A stretch of 64,000 bases of DNA from the NCBI GenBank assembly GCA_029891345.1, contig CM057003.1:12936709-13000708 (forward strand), in the 5' to 3' direction. The notes beneath the pieces are model-generated. The model ran no database searches. It had not been told where the DNA came from and saw only the letters and a program-made list of their open reading frames with translations. The DNA is from Dryococelus australis. Lineage: Eukaryota > Arthropoda > Insecta > Phasmatodea > Phasmatidae. The position numbers were made by a program, and so were the translations under genes. Below, piece by piece: positions 36,421 through 49,089 of the stretch (position 1 is its first letter; the number at the start of each line of letters is the position of its first letter).

Positions 36421-39400
36421 TTCGAACAACTCGCAGAAGTCTGCTTAGTTACAAAAGTGAAGTGATCAAATTTTACCTAGTTTGTAGGTGAAAATAAGCA
36501 TCTTTAGATCCTACGTGTCATCATTACTACTGTAGTAACCATAAGCAGTAAATCACAACACCTAGGAGATGTACAAAGACAAATAAAATCAGCAGTTCTT
36601 CCAGCATGCAATTGTTCGGACGTCAGGGACCATTAAACTTACAGAAACAGACCTTAAAAAAAATAAAACACAAACAAGCTGATAGATACAGTTTTATTCT
36701 TTAAGTGGATGTCCATGTACAATACTGAAATGTTCACAACACTGATACCAAATTAACATGAAAATGTTGACAGTATCAATAATAAGTATAAATAAAAAAC
36801 AGGGCAGGCCACTAACTTTGTGAAACAAATGTATAAAAGAATGTAGTGTGTACGTACTTCACCACAATAATATTATGATTAGTGTATATGTGCCCTCATA
36901 AGTGAGGACAAGTTAATAAATTCATATTTTGTATACATTGCTGAATGTATAATTATGCTTAAAAATTCTTTTCTCACACATTTCTTAGCAATCTGACTAC
37001 TTTCAAAGGCAATATGATAAATGCAATGAGAATGTACATGTTTGATAAATAATTATATATGAAAACACCATACAATTAAGCTGGCATAATTCACATCTTC
37101 ACAACATTTATGAATTACCAGAAGACACTAATTTAAACTGCTTAGTGTTCACTTTGCTTGGTTATGGCAAAATGCCCTTGTCGGGAGCACATCATATGGA
37201 AATACAGTCTGACAGACCACGTTAATGAACTTTAATAACACAACTTAACCATCAAAAAGCCAAAGTATGAGCCATCACCTACTTAAAGCAAATTAGTAAA
37301 CAACAAATAATTAAAAAAATTAAAAAAAAGTCTTAAAAAATATAAATTAATATACTTGATTTTCTTTACAGCTTTCATTCTCTATGACTAAAAATTCTGA
37401 AACATTAACAAGAATAAGACCATAAATCACAAGAATTCTGGCAGAGGAATATTTATACTATGCTGACTAGCACTTAGACATGAGTAAATACGTATCACTA
37501 TGTTAATAATATAAATATCTTTCACAAGTACATTTTTACTAGGAATGTGAATACAGTATTCTATAAGAAAAAAAGTACATGTGTTATATAAGGGCTCGTG
37601 AACACACACATTCACAAGGTAATGTGTTATAGGATACTTATAGTAGTTTTCACTTTTGCATAAATATTCTGAAATGTGCACCAGCTTTCTGCACAGACAC
37701 TGCTTCATGCGAAACACTTTTAAAATACATGTTACAAATTACTTAATTGTTTTCAATCACCTAACTTGGCTTGAGCAGAGAAGAGGATACAATATACTGT
37801 ACTCTTGAAAATGCAATGAAGATAAATGCTTAAATTAACATCAATATCAACTGAAACTTTAGCACAAAAAACTTCTGCTGCAAAAATCTCTAATGGGAAC
37901 AACAATTTTTAAAGTACATTGCCTAAAATTTTTGAATGATTCTGTACCTATTTATTGACCAATATCTACACTTTTACAGAGTTTTGCTGCTTCACGTGCC
38001 TCCTACAACCTTTACGAGATCCTCACCGTTTCACTACTCTCATTTATTTGCTCTAGTTACCTATTACACACTAAAGAAATATGATTCACATATACATGAA
38101 ACACAACTCAAAAATTTCTTGGGTAAAAAAAAAAAAAAAAATATCTTAACTAAAAAGTCAGTTTGTTGTAAGATTTTATTGAATATCAAATAACACCTTT
38201 TTTAAAGCAGTTTAATGTACTCTACAATGATTATAGAAACAAGATTATATAGTGAATAAGGATACAACCAAAATAACCTAGAAATGCATGTTATTACACC
38301 ATTTAACACTGAAATTATTTCTTCTTATGAATTATATTTTAATTTTTTTTTGTAAGGTACTGACCAAAGGCACTTAAAATGTGATTATGTCCTTATTTTA
38401 ATTGAAATAAATGCTCAATCTTTATTATACACTAGTTGTTTAAATGCTGTGTCTTACAAATTTACATGAATGTGTGTTTAAATATTATTATTGTAAACAA
38501 AAAGAACATTTACAAAAATAAAAACAATAACACAGAAATCTAAATTTTTAAAATGAAACTGAGATAAAAATAAAACCATAAACTCTTGTCCCTAAAGATT
38601 TAGGGATGCCAAATGTCCCAGACTGTACAGTATTTCCCGTATCCTGAGGCTGGAAGCGTTATCCCTGACTGAACATGGGATGGAATGTCACATATTACAT
38701 ACATCAGTATTCTTAGAAAATAGACTGGTTACTGATAAGAATTGATAAACATAGTGCCAGTAATTTACTCCTTCTGCAATTACATGTGCTGCTCTGATCC
38801 AATGGCAGAATATTTTCTAAGCATATAAAATGAACTGAAGCCACAAATTTGGCTAAATATAAATTTTCTATATGAAACACATTTTTTGCACAATACAAAA
38901 AGTGTTTAAACTCTCTTTAATAACAGTTATTTTGATAAATTTTCATTGGAATCTAATTACGTGTGTCGAGTTGTCAGAAGTTTCCTTATAGCAAATAAAA
39001 AAAAAAAGTTGGCAAACCTAATCTAAGACTTTTATTTACTTATTTCTTGCAAACTGCTTGTTCTATAGTGGCTGCAAAGCATTGTTATTTAGAATTATTT
39101 TCACTATCTCCTCCTCTGATTTCAGGTATAGTGTATTTCACAATAAATTGGTGGAAAAATCGGGGTTTCACGATAGGCACTGTACAATATTTACACAACT
39201 AAAGATAAACCTGTCCCCTAGTTGGCTAGAAGAACCTGACCCGAGCACCCACTGCTGTATGCAGCAGTACCAAGAGGCTGCAAGCAATCACTGCTGACCC
39301 CTGCAACATCTCACGTGTTCTGTTACATCTCTTGCAAATGTCTCTGCGAAATTCACCTGTTTTTGAGGACAGCTTCCCTTGGTGGCATTTTTCACAGATT

Positions 39401-39739
39401 TCTTAAAGGATGCGGAAAAAAAGAGAGGATGCTTGCTTATTCCACGTCGTGGGGTTGACCACACATGACCCGGAAGCTGAGACTGAGTTGCTTCTGCTGA
39501 CGTGGATGTTATGCCGACAGCCATAAAATAAAATACACATGATATTTGGCCTTGACCGAGATAGTCTACTACAATAAAGACTTGCAAACATTACGAATCT
39601 TACATACCCAAAAAACGTGGCGATATCTTTCTTAGAAAAAAAAAGCCAATATCTAGATACATGATGTGGAACATAGGTATGATGAGTACACATATTCAAC
39701 TGGTGTACAATAGTGATACGTTAATGAACAATGCTAAAG
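36420..39739. other. AT-rich, repeat-poor stretch
   Basis: About 3.3 kb of AT-rich sequence without recognisable mobile elements lies downstream of the MTMR stop codon and its inserted hAT element. A long 3' untranslated region of the MTMR transcript is one explanation; ordinary intergenic DNA is another. Confidence 0.35.
36693..36698 (-). terminator. Candidate minus-strand polyadenylation signal
   Basis: AATAAA on the minus strand is followed by CTGTATCTATCAGC and then a TGTTTGTGTTTTATTT-type GU/U-rich element. It may mark the end of a long MTMR 3' UTR. An alternative ATTAAA at 43438..43443 would give a much shorter one. AT-rich DNA makes such motifs common. Confidence 0.2.
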
Positions 39740-39747
39740 GTTTAAAT
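39740..39747. repeat. 8-bp target duplication of hAT element 1 (left)
   Basis: GTTTAAAT lies directly left of the element and is repeated exactly at 43202..43209. Confidence 0.9.
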
Positions 39748-42700
39748 TAGTGATGGCCAGATAGCTGATAACCAATATAGAATATGAGTATTATTGGTAC
39801 ATTTACCATCATCGGAGATCTGCACTAAAATATGGGCACTTCGATAATGGCTAGGGACCCTGAAAATCGTGACTCATGAAATACCGTGAAACTAAACAGT
39901 TTTCGCGAAATCTACCATTTTTTTTTACAAAACGCAAAATTTTGCATAAAAAAGACGTTAACATGAATATTTACATTCTTCAGATACGGTAAATAATCAT
40001 TTACAATTGATTGAGTATCGACAATCCATTGCATATTGACAGTCAATTGCGCCACCAACATGGCAAATGTGTTATCTACTTTGTCGCTCTCCATAGTATT
40101 TTGTAGTGAAGATTTTTGTGCTGAGATGCCGAAAATAGCTACAGTACTACTTTTTATCGTGAATGCGTAATGAAGTATGAAGGTTTCTACATTTTTGACA
40201 TTAAGAATAAAGTAATTATGTGCAAGTTCTGTAACATGCGTACCGACTGAGGCTGTTTCCGAATACTGGCCTTAGGGTAAGGGATCCATAGAAAGTGCAT
40301 TCTAGTGGACGAGGCCACATTGGCTTAGTTTCCAAATTCTCACTAGGGATGCCAATGCATCTCTTCACGCATCCACTACCAAGTGATACGACACACTCGT
40401 CCACTGTCGCATCCACACATACCTTAGCTACGGAATTAGTTCATTTGTTTATATTATTGTTTTCACTGATTTCGCGCACGTGGTGTGGCTGTGCATTTGC
40501 TTTTAGTTGATTAAAATGGATGAAAACTTTGTTTTCTTCTTTTAAAAGTGTATAAATAGGACGCCACCATAATCGCAAGAAATAAAATGCTGTTTAAAAT
40601 ACTGTCAGAGCAATCAACTTCATTATAAACATTAACCATTTCAACAAATGCATTCGTAATTTGTATATGCTCATCAAACATAAAATGTCCTATTTACATG
40701 AAATCTGGATTTCTATTTGCAACCATCGCCAAGCAGAAATGGTAAAACCTCAACTCTAACAAGATTTTCATCTGCAGTAAATTGTTGACATTCCAAGATC
40801 CCACAGATATCACAAATAAAGATTCAAATTCAAAGGAGTAAAAAGTGTGTTATAGCTAGCGCTACCTAAGCACACTCTAGCTGTAGCAGAATTCGGATGT
40901 TATTCAGCCCTTCAATGCAGACATTTCCACAGTGGATGCATGTATGAAGGGACGTAGGGATGCGTGAGCAATGGATACATTCACTGAATTCGGAAAAAGT
41001 CTGAGTTGTGAAAAAGTACTTGCCTGTCCTAGTTTTTGAGTTTAGGTGCATTAGGAGGAAACAAAAGTGAGATGTATGTTTTACCGCATCATAAAACTGC
41101 TCGTTCCGCCAGTTTCCTTAACCCCGTCTGCAATAGACACAAATATAATTTTTGTATTGAAATTAAGTTTGTTGGTTCCAGGAAATGTGCACAGTGTTGA
41201 TTTTATTGAATGAATCTGCAAATAATTAATCTAATGCTAGTGATGAACAAAAATGATTTTAGTGATGTAAACTTGCAAGGATTACAATAGAAAAACACGT
41301 GTTCGAGAGGTTGCAAATTTTTAGAAACAGTAAGTTTGCATGTTTTGTAAATAATGTATTTGTAAACCGTTACTATTGAAATGCATGTGCTCTGAAAAAG
41401 CAGCACATTCAACACTAACTAGTGTGTGAATAATATTTGTTTATTTGCCTATAAAGTAAATTCGACCGTAAGGTTAACTTCAGCCAAACTGTGTGTGTGT
41501 ATTGCTGCATCTGTACGAATACGAACAGTGACGTATGTATAGAGTTGTTTTTTTCATTGAAGTTAAAAATTTTGAATTTACAATACTTTAAATGTTATTT
41601 CTATACAAGAAATATTTTCCTCTGATCCAACAAAGCAATACGCATCTCAAAAAGGCAATACACTCGTAAGAACCTCAAAACAATGTTTCACGAAAGACGT
41701 TAAACGAAAGCCACCCACCCCCTCAATGTTTCCTTTCTTCCCTCAAAATAAAATAAACAGAACCCCAACAAATTACAAAAATAAAAAACGTAGGAATGCC
41801 AACCCAACTCTAATATCCTACATTAATTGCTGGATGGAAGTTAGCTAACGTCAGACTTTCAGTGCCTGCCATGACAGGGAACACGAGGAAGGAGAAAAGT
41901 GCAAGTGTGCATTGGACTCAAACATTTGTTTACAAATGTCTTTTCCTTCAGTGACAAAACAGGTGTGGTGGAAGGATAAAGTGTGGCCGTGCTACATTTC
42001 TACAAGAAGTGTCAAAATTTACCCCACATTTCTTAAATTAACGTTTTCTTCTTAAATTAATTGTAATTACTGCTGTTCCTCGTATTTAATAATTATTTTC
42101 TATTTCTTATTCAGACACTAAAAATATGCATTAATTTTCTTTCAAAACATTCAAATTTACCAAATTTCTTAATTTTCAAACACAGAAATTTGGTTACTTT
42201 TTTAATATGAATGCAGCAAAGAAATTCATTATTGATGATATCTTTAAACATGTTACAGAAATTTAGCATCGCTTTCATTTTAAACACCAAAATTGACACC
42301 GCATTCATTTTTAAATAACTCAGGCATTCTATGTTACCGTTTTCTGGGGTCCAAGTACGTTATAGAAGCGTAAATTTTCAAAATAATTTTTTGTACCGCT
42401 ATGTTGTATTTTATTCACCGCTTTCAGGAATTTTTTACACAGATATTTACACAGGTTGACAATTCTTCGGAAGTTCAGAGCTCATTATTTACAAATGCCA
42501 CCTGAAAAATGGTAAAGGTTGGAACGTTGCAAAAGTTGAACCATTTTTCAGAAAATAAATTATTTTCACCGTTTTGCTTCCAAGATCATCGTAGTAATAG
42601 TTAATTTTTGTGTAAATGTTTCAGGGTATATTGATTGCGTGAATCACCACTACTGAACTATACAAACATACAATGGCACCAAAAAGTGATAATTGGCTGC

Positions 42701-43201
42701 ATTCCACGGTGAAATCCAGTGATAAAATGAAAGCTGTATGCTTCCATTGTTCTAAAGAAGTGGGTCATGGTGGCAAAACGCCTCTTGAATAACACTACTA
42801 ATCTCAGAACACTTAGGACACGGCCTATGTCATCCTTTGTGAGTGCACCTATCAAATACTACTCTGACAATACTTTAATTCTTGTCTTATACATATTTTT
42901 GATAGCCTAGCGGCCTACTAGCAACCTTAACTTAGTTTTGTAATAAGTTATAGCGAGCCATAATTTTGTAAATATGTTTAACTATTTTTTCTGCTGTTTT
43001 GATGTTCCAGGCATAAAGTAAATACCACTTAACAGCATGTCTTTTTAGCTAAATGCAAACCAAACCTCGCATACACTTTAGTGACAAATGTCTGCGTACA
43101 GTATGATAGTTGAAAATAACGTTTACAGGTATCGGATCAGTAAAATCCCAATATCAGGACCTGCATCGGTAACAGGTTTTTTCAGTATCGGGCCATCACT
43201 A
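39748..43201. mobile_element. hAT-superfamily DNA transposon 1, non-autonomous
   Basis: The terminal inverted repeats TAGTGATGGCCAGATAGCTG (left) and ATCGGGCCATCACTA (right) enclose 3454 bp flanked by the exact 8-bp duplication GTTTAAAT. An 8-bp duplication with T/CAG-type ends is the hAT signature. Inside, the only coding trace is a broken BED-type zinc finger at 42673..42850; no transposase catalytic part is present. It inserted about 0.5 kb downstream of the MTMR stop codon. Confidence 0.9.
42673..42850 (+). pseudogene. BED-type zinc-finger remnant of a hAT transposase
   Basis: From an ATG, 39 codons read MAPKSDNWLHSTVKSSDKMK, then AVCFHCSKEVGHGGKTPL and a stop at 42790-42792. In the next frame NTTNLRTLRTRP continues the expected BED finger, though its histidine pair is damaged. 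BED fingers are the DNA-binding N-terminus of many hAT transposases. It points toward the near (right) end only 0.4 kb away, so the rest of the gene was lost or rearranged. Confidence 0.6.
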
Positions 43202-43209
43202 GTTTAAAT
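43202..43209. repeat. 8-bp target duplication of hAT element 1 (right)
   Basis: GTTTAAAT, identical to 39740..39747. Confidence 0.9.
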
Positions 43210-43695
43210 TAATGACCAAATCTCAAGGTTCACAAATGCGTTCTGACTGGGACAGTTCTGGCAGATGTCCTAACAATCCAATTTGTAGCACAAACTGGAA
43301 AACACACCAACCAATGTACCTAAATAATTGTGTAGAATTAAAAAAAATTTATAAGCATTCCTGCCAGGACAAAAACATATTGTGCACTTTGTATTTGCAT
43401 CATAGTTGTATTCTTAAATAATTAAAACTAATTCTTATTTAATTATTTATATTTAGTTCCTTTGCCTTCTATACATTCAAGTCTGTTAGTCAAATTCCAA
43501 TAAATATCCTGTGTGGTATAGATTTACGAGATAGACCTGCTCAATAACTCAAATACTGACACAACTGAGTTATTTACACTATAAAACTGTTTATGTCCAA
43601 TAAGCGAGTAGATCGAAGGAACTAAAATACAGACAGCAGGACATGGGTGGGAGCTAGGCGTAGACGTGTCTGATGCAGAAAGCGCACACCTTCCT

Positions 43696-43914
43696 TCAAG
43701 CGACCTGCGCAGCGATGGGTGGTGGCTGGGTGGGTGGGGCAAGGATGCCCACCTCCACTGCCTCCTTTTCCAAGTCAGCAAGTTGACGGCGCAGGCGTGC
43801 TGCCTTCAGGCGCAGCTCCTGGTCCTTCTGGCGCAGTGCCGTGGCCGTGCGCCAGGCCTCTGCCTGGGGACCCTGGTTCACTACCCAGCGCAGGAATACC
43901 TCGTCCCACAGCCC
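43696..43914 (-). CDS. MTMR10/11/12-like pseudophosphatase, last exon (E)
   Basis: This terminal exon starts after a GGGCAG acceptor in phase 0 and codes 72 residues plus TGA. It begins GLWDEVFLRWVVNQGPQAEA, which follows the end of the myotubularin phosphatase fold. It continues into a charged heptad-like stretch (RQKDQELRLKAARLRRQLAD, then LEKEAVEV) that looks like a coiled coil, as found at the C-terminus of many myotubularins, where it mediates dimerisation. The protein ends in a short proline-rich tail. The acceptor choice is fixed by phase with exon D. Confidence 0.88.
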   Translation of the reverse strand, partial: GLWDEVFLRWVVNQGPQAEAWRTATALRQKDQELRLKAARLRRQLADLEKEAVEVGILAPPTQPPPIAAQVA

Positions 43915-46900
43915 CTGCCCACACAACACTCTCTCCTCACACTCCACTCTTACCAAAACTGTCTTTTGGATACACTGCATTTAATTGCTGAATTAACATT
44001 AATAAAAAATTCAAAACGTTTTTGTCTTAAGGATCAACCTTACATACATTGTTGAATTACTGGTTTTTACATGAGGGCTTCTAGTTATGGACACTTGTTT
44101 TGAAACTTAAGCTACACCTCTCTGACAATGTACATTATTGCTGTAGAACAAATATAAATTCTGAACATTTGTCAAGTAAATTAGAAAGTAAATAGAACAG
44201 TATAATTTTTAAATTATCAAAATATGTTTGCTGTTGACATGCCTCCAATAGCCATTACATTGCTTGTGCTTTCTTATCTATTGTTACAATGTTCTATAGT
44301 ACCAGTTCAAACCAAGCTGCATAAATAAATATACATTTGTTAGGACTTAACTCATTTATTTTATGTTGGTATTGCATTTTGCGAGTTCAACTGTTTTTCA
44401 TTAAAACCAAAATAATTCAAATTCATATGCAAAAATTTTTTTTGTTTATAGAGATTGACGCATGGTGCGTCCCTGAGCATTGGGCATGCGCAAACTACAT
44501 TTCGACTTTGCCCCATCTCAGAGAGCTGCCATACTCATATCGGCAAGTCACACCACAGCAGTTCAATTAATCACGTGCATTCACTGTCCAATAACAAGAG
44601 ATTACACACACACGTGGTTAAATAGAAATTGTACTGTCCACCCTAAGCCACCATGTGGTCGCCTATTTCCCTCCCTAGAGATTGTACTGCTCAACGAGTC
44701 ATCGACGCTCAGCTAACAGAGAATCTAGATAGATATCAGACACATATTTAGACAAAATATTATTCAACATCTGGTAGCCTCTTCATCATAATCAGAATGC
44801 AACAAAACTACAGTAAGACACTAATCTGTGCGTGGAAAGAAATTACAGACAGAATTATGGAATAGTTTTTAAAATTTTCTCAACTTGAATATCTAATCAC
44901 CTCTCTCGAGACATCGCCATTAAAACAGCTATGTGAAAACATCTGTATAACACGCTCTTGCTATTTTAGCACATTCTACACTTAAACTTTCATAAATTTG
45001 CTGAACTCAGTTTATAGTAAAGCACTTAACAGACGCAGGCCTAGGGGATTATTTTATGACTCTCCATTAAGTTTCACTAATGAGGCTTTATACACAGGAT
45101 TAGATAACATACTTTTCCAAATCAGCCCACACGTTAAAAATATTACCGCCTCTTAATTTTTGACCTAGAGGTACGCAGTTCGAACACCCACGCAATCCGA
45201 TAAGTGAAAATTTAGCGACATCACAATGTGAAATTTAATTGTAGGTAGGTCAGTTCTCTATGGCCAGTCCTTAAGCCTTGTAATTCAAATTATGGCATAG
45301 AGATCACATTTTACTATCTTTCTTATCAAAGTGTCAGTTGTCCAGCACCAGTTGCTCAGACACTGACCATCCTGCACCCTTAAGCCTTCCCTTATTGTAA
45401 TTGTTCGTTCTAGCACCTGCTGCTCAGGACAACAACCCCGTACTTCGCTTAAGCCACGCTTGCACTAGGGTAGGCTACGGTAGTTAGGATATATCCGCTA
45501 CATACCCTGCAAACCCTGAGAACTCCTACAGTTATGGACGTATCTGTAGAGGATCTATACCTAGAGTCATTTCCAAGGCTAAATCCTGTCACGTCCCTTG
45601 CTTAGTCATCCTGACAAGTGCTAGAAATCACGTGACGTCATTTCCTACAACATGTTCACACAACAAGAGTTTGTTGCATAGTTACAGCAATCACACCGCA
45701 TTACCCTTTTGCTGTGTCGGTCGCCTCTACCGGCCACCCTAATTTTCATTACTAGCTTTCCGGCTGAAATTCGTGCCACTGACCAGGAGCTAGAGTACAC
45801 TCACCAAGTGTTTATTTCCGTTAAACGAAATAAAACGTATGTCAGTTTTTACTTTGAGTACCTTCCTTGTAGACTTAGCCCTTTTCTGTAGTTACCCTCG
45901 CATAACAGGTTTGCAGGTGATTCCGGGGAACTCTATTCAAACTAATCTGAACCTATATTCTACAAAAGCCACACTAGCTTTGGCCGCCTTTCCCCTCAAC
46001 CCTCCGGAATTGATGGAAAGGAGGACCCACACAGGTACATCGTCTTTAGAACAGCTTGTCAACCTGGTGTTCACTGGCCTCTTCAGAGCAAGCGTCGTCG
46101 TGTCCCCTAGGTTGGGAAGACTGGGATGGGGCCACACACCCGTGCGTGTAACTGGACAATGTGAGGCCTGACTGCCCTCGTGACCCGCAGTCTCCGCCAG
46201 ACTTGACAATAAGGTGTCTGCCTATCAACTACCGCCAGAGGTGCCACCACAAATATTACTGTTCCAGGAACCTGCACACGTGGCACAGCAGTAGCAGGGT
46301 AAGTTTTCAGTTCCCAATTCCCTATGATGAGAGGAAAGGCTAGACAGAAAAGGTTAGACAGACACTCTTGGCATCAGGCTGAGGACACGAGTATCAGCCA
46401 CCCCTGGTTAAGCAGTTAGGAAGTTTGTCTCCTCAAGAGCAAGCGCTACGTCATCTGCAAGATCCAGTGGAAGCTCCTGTGCTCCACAATCTCTTCACGC
46501 CACCTGAGAGGACCAGCCCCATTGAGTATTTGCGCCGACCTGAATAACCGCCTACACCTATCATCGCCTATCTCATACCTGCCATTCTTCGCCCAGGACC
46601 TCTGCATAAGCCACAGGACATTGTCCAAAAACCCACCGTTCCGACGGTAGTCACACCCATTGCAAGTATTACCCCACTTAAGTACCACCCAGGTATAACC
46701 AAGACAGCAGTGGCACCTAAACGCAGAATAGTACTATCCACGCCAGATTTCGTGCCCTGCCGATTAGCCCCACGACCAGTTATGTATAACTGGAAGGTGC
46801 TAAGACTCAAGTAAAACTGAACCCCCGTAATAATATAGGAGCACCTGGCTCAACTCCTAGGCAAAAATACCCTGGCTTCCATTACGAGACCTAAAGTGAG

Positions 46901-47262
46901 TATAAGTTGTTCGTACGTCATGCGCCAAACTATTTCTGACTAGCAGTTAACAATACTACATCTACTTTCTCTCAGTTTTTATTCTAATTTATTATAAAAT
47001 AAATATTATAATTTATAGGTAGAATATAAGTAAAAGTTATGTTTAACTTTTATGTAAACACAAGTACACAACGATTGTGATACATGGCATATTTAGGAAA
47101 CTACCAAACCAGTCATATATGGGGGTATTTTTAAGGTTTAATCTTAACAGGAAATTTCTTAAAAGGGTTTTATTGTACTCAAAATTGGTTATTGATCACA
47201 GACTTGTAGCTGGGATCGGTACAAGGTGTATTGAGCCCACGATAAAACGTATAATGACTCAC
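43915..47262 (-). other. MTMR intron D-E
   Basis: A 3.3-kb intron. Its upstream part, in transcript direction, is occupied by LTR-like copy b (45330..46930); the rest is AT-rich without recognised content. Confidence 0.7.
45330..46930 (+). mobile_element. LTR-like element copy b
   Basis: The 3' part (AACTGAACCCCCGTAATAAT, GCACCTGGCTCAACTCCTAG, TGCCAGATTTCGTGCCCTGCC-type block) aligns with copy c at 48370..48990. The 5' part (TCCAGCACCAGTTGCTCAGA) also matches copy c. An AATAAA lies near 45830. No intact ORF and no reverse transcriptase are visible. The insertion is antisense to the host gene. Confidence 0.45.
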
Positions 47263-47432
47263 CAGGCTCATGGGTGCCACGGAAGGCCAGATGACCTTGT
47301 TGTTGGGCTCGTACATTGGGTTGAGGAAAGACTGCAAGATGTCTGGCCGGTTGACATATGACCAGAGGCTCACTGTGTGATTCAAGAGGTTCAACCGGGC
47401 CCTGTCTGCCTCACAGGTCCCCAGGAAAGTGC
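47263..47432 (-). CDS. MTMR10/11/12-like pseudophosphatase, exon D
   Basis: This 170-nt exon runs from a TGGCAG acceptor (phase 1 entry: G from exon C plus GC makes Gly) to a CTG|GTGAGT donor (phase 0). It codes TFLGTCEADRARLNLLNHTV, then SLWSYVNRPDILQSFLNPMY and EPNNKVIWPSVAPMSL. This is the highly recognisable C-terminal part of the myotubularin phosphatase domain (SLWSYxN and the NPxY/EPN region with VIWPS). It is intact, with no stops. Confidence 0.93.
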
Positions 47433-48369
47433 CTGCCACATTGTAGATTCACACATTTTGTCTGATGCATACAAACTGTGTTAGTTATGAGTTTAGCATT
47501 TAAATCTCAGCTACATTCTCAACCATAATTTACAGCTATAACAGTTGCATCCCAATTTTAAAAATCAAAACTTCAGGGAAACATTTTTTTTACAGTTTAC
47601 TGATGTGCAGAGGTCAATGTTTTCACACGGAACATATGAACTGAAAGCACCATTGCCATCCTGAGTGCTAGTAGAGAGTACGTATTACAGATACTTCCTG
47701 TTTCGTTCATCTTTGCTGCTTCTGTGAGCATGTGGGTTACATTTCATTTGTTACTTCATAGTCTTTTTGATAGTATTGTATGGAAATTTATTAGTAATTA
47801 TGAAAAATGAATAAAGGCACACAGCATCATTAAAACTGAAAGTGACTGTATTCGCAGAACTACATGAGAACAGATTCGATGGTTGAGAATTTTCATTGAA
47901 TGAAAAGCTTGTGTGTGAAGGTAAAAATTAAAAAGACACTCTGAAGAAAATGAATCCAAGAAGGAAAGCGTTCCATGGACTGAAACACTGCAAATTTACT
48001 GAAGTGGAGGCAATTGTTTTAAATTACATGCGGGGAAAAAAAAAAAAAAAAAAAATAACAGTGGTTGTTTCATACATCATCATTCAAATGAAAACACAGC
48101 AAGTAATGCGCGAGAACATTTCCTATAAAGAATTTATGCGGCAAAACAACTTGTGTGAATAGAAGAATGTATATTTGTCAAAAGTTGCCTGAGGACTATT
48201 CAGAAATGGTTCTAAATTTCCAATCATTTGTTTTACAAAAGCGTCAAGAAAAGTGTTACATGTTGGGACAGATAGGAAACATAGACCATACACCTATATT
48301 TTTTTGATGGAAGGAAACTTCCGTCCTATGTCAGTTTAAAGGTTAAATTTATTATGTTAGGAAGTGAGC

Positions 48370-48990
48370 TAGTACCGTCTGCCTCGCAGATTGTTTCATT
48401 CACCGGCACAACATAATCATGCTTGGAGGAGAAGAGATTTCATTTACTCCCCCGCTAGATGGCTCTAGTAGTAATTATCACTTGTCTTTTGTTTTGCATC
48501 CCCTTCCAGCTGGCTGGTGACGTCAGAGAGATGAGTCAAGCATTCGCATCCCCCCTGCTCAGCGATCACTCCTTGCCCTAGTGGCAGCAACCAATGAGAG
48601 TTGGGCACCGGCCTGCGTCTCAAGGTTGTTCTTCATTCCCAGTGACTGCCGCTTGGGAACTGACCAGAGTGCCACACCATTCTCTGTTTCTAGTGCCAGT
48701 TGCTCAGATCTGACCAGTGTGTTCACTAGCAGTGCATAGCATGTGTTGCTCAGGCACACACGTCCAGTTGTACTAGTCCCCCCAGATTTTGTGTCCTGTC
48801 AGGTAGCCACACTGCCTGTTCTGTATATGGTAGAGGCACCTGTATTTGCACACAACTGAACCCAAAACATTAGAGGAGAGCCTGGCTCAACTCCTCGACA
48901 AAACATAACTCACGCTGCCTCTTGCTACCTGAACACAGGACGCATACGTTTCCGGCACGTCATGTATCAATTAAAACATACTTGACACAT
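48370..48990 (+). mobile_element. LTR-like element copy c (partial)
   Basis: TAGTGCCAGTTGCTCAGATC, CCCCAGATTTTGTGTCCTGT and AGCCTGGCTCAACTCCTCGA match copy b in the same order. The middle is deleted relative to copy b. Confidence 0.45.
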
Positions 48991-49089
48991 GACCGGTTAG
49001 ATTAACAGTCATGATGGTAGAGGATTCCGTCTGCTAGACCAAAAGTGGGGTGGTTGAGTTAGATAGGCAGTGAGAGGCGAGGGGTGTTA

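Noticed and set aside
45170..45205. tRNA B-box-like GTTCGAACACCC
   Set aside because: No A box, anticodon stem or acceptor stem could be fitted around it.
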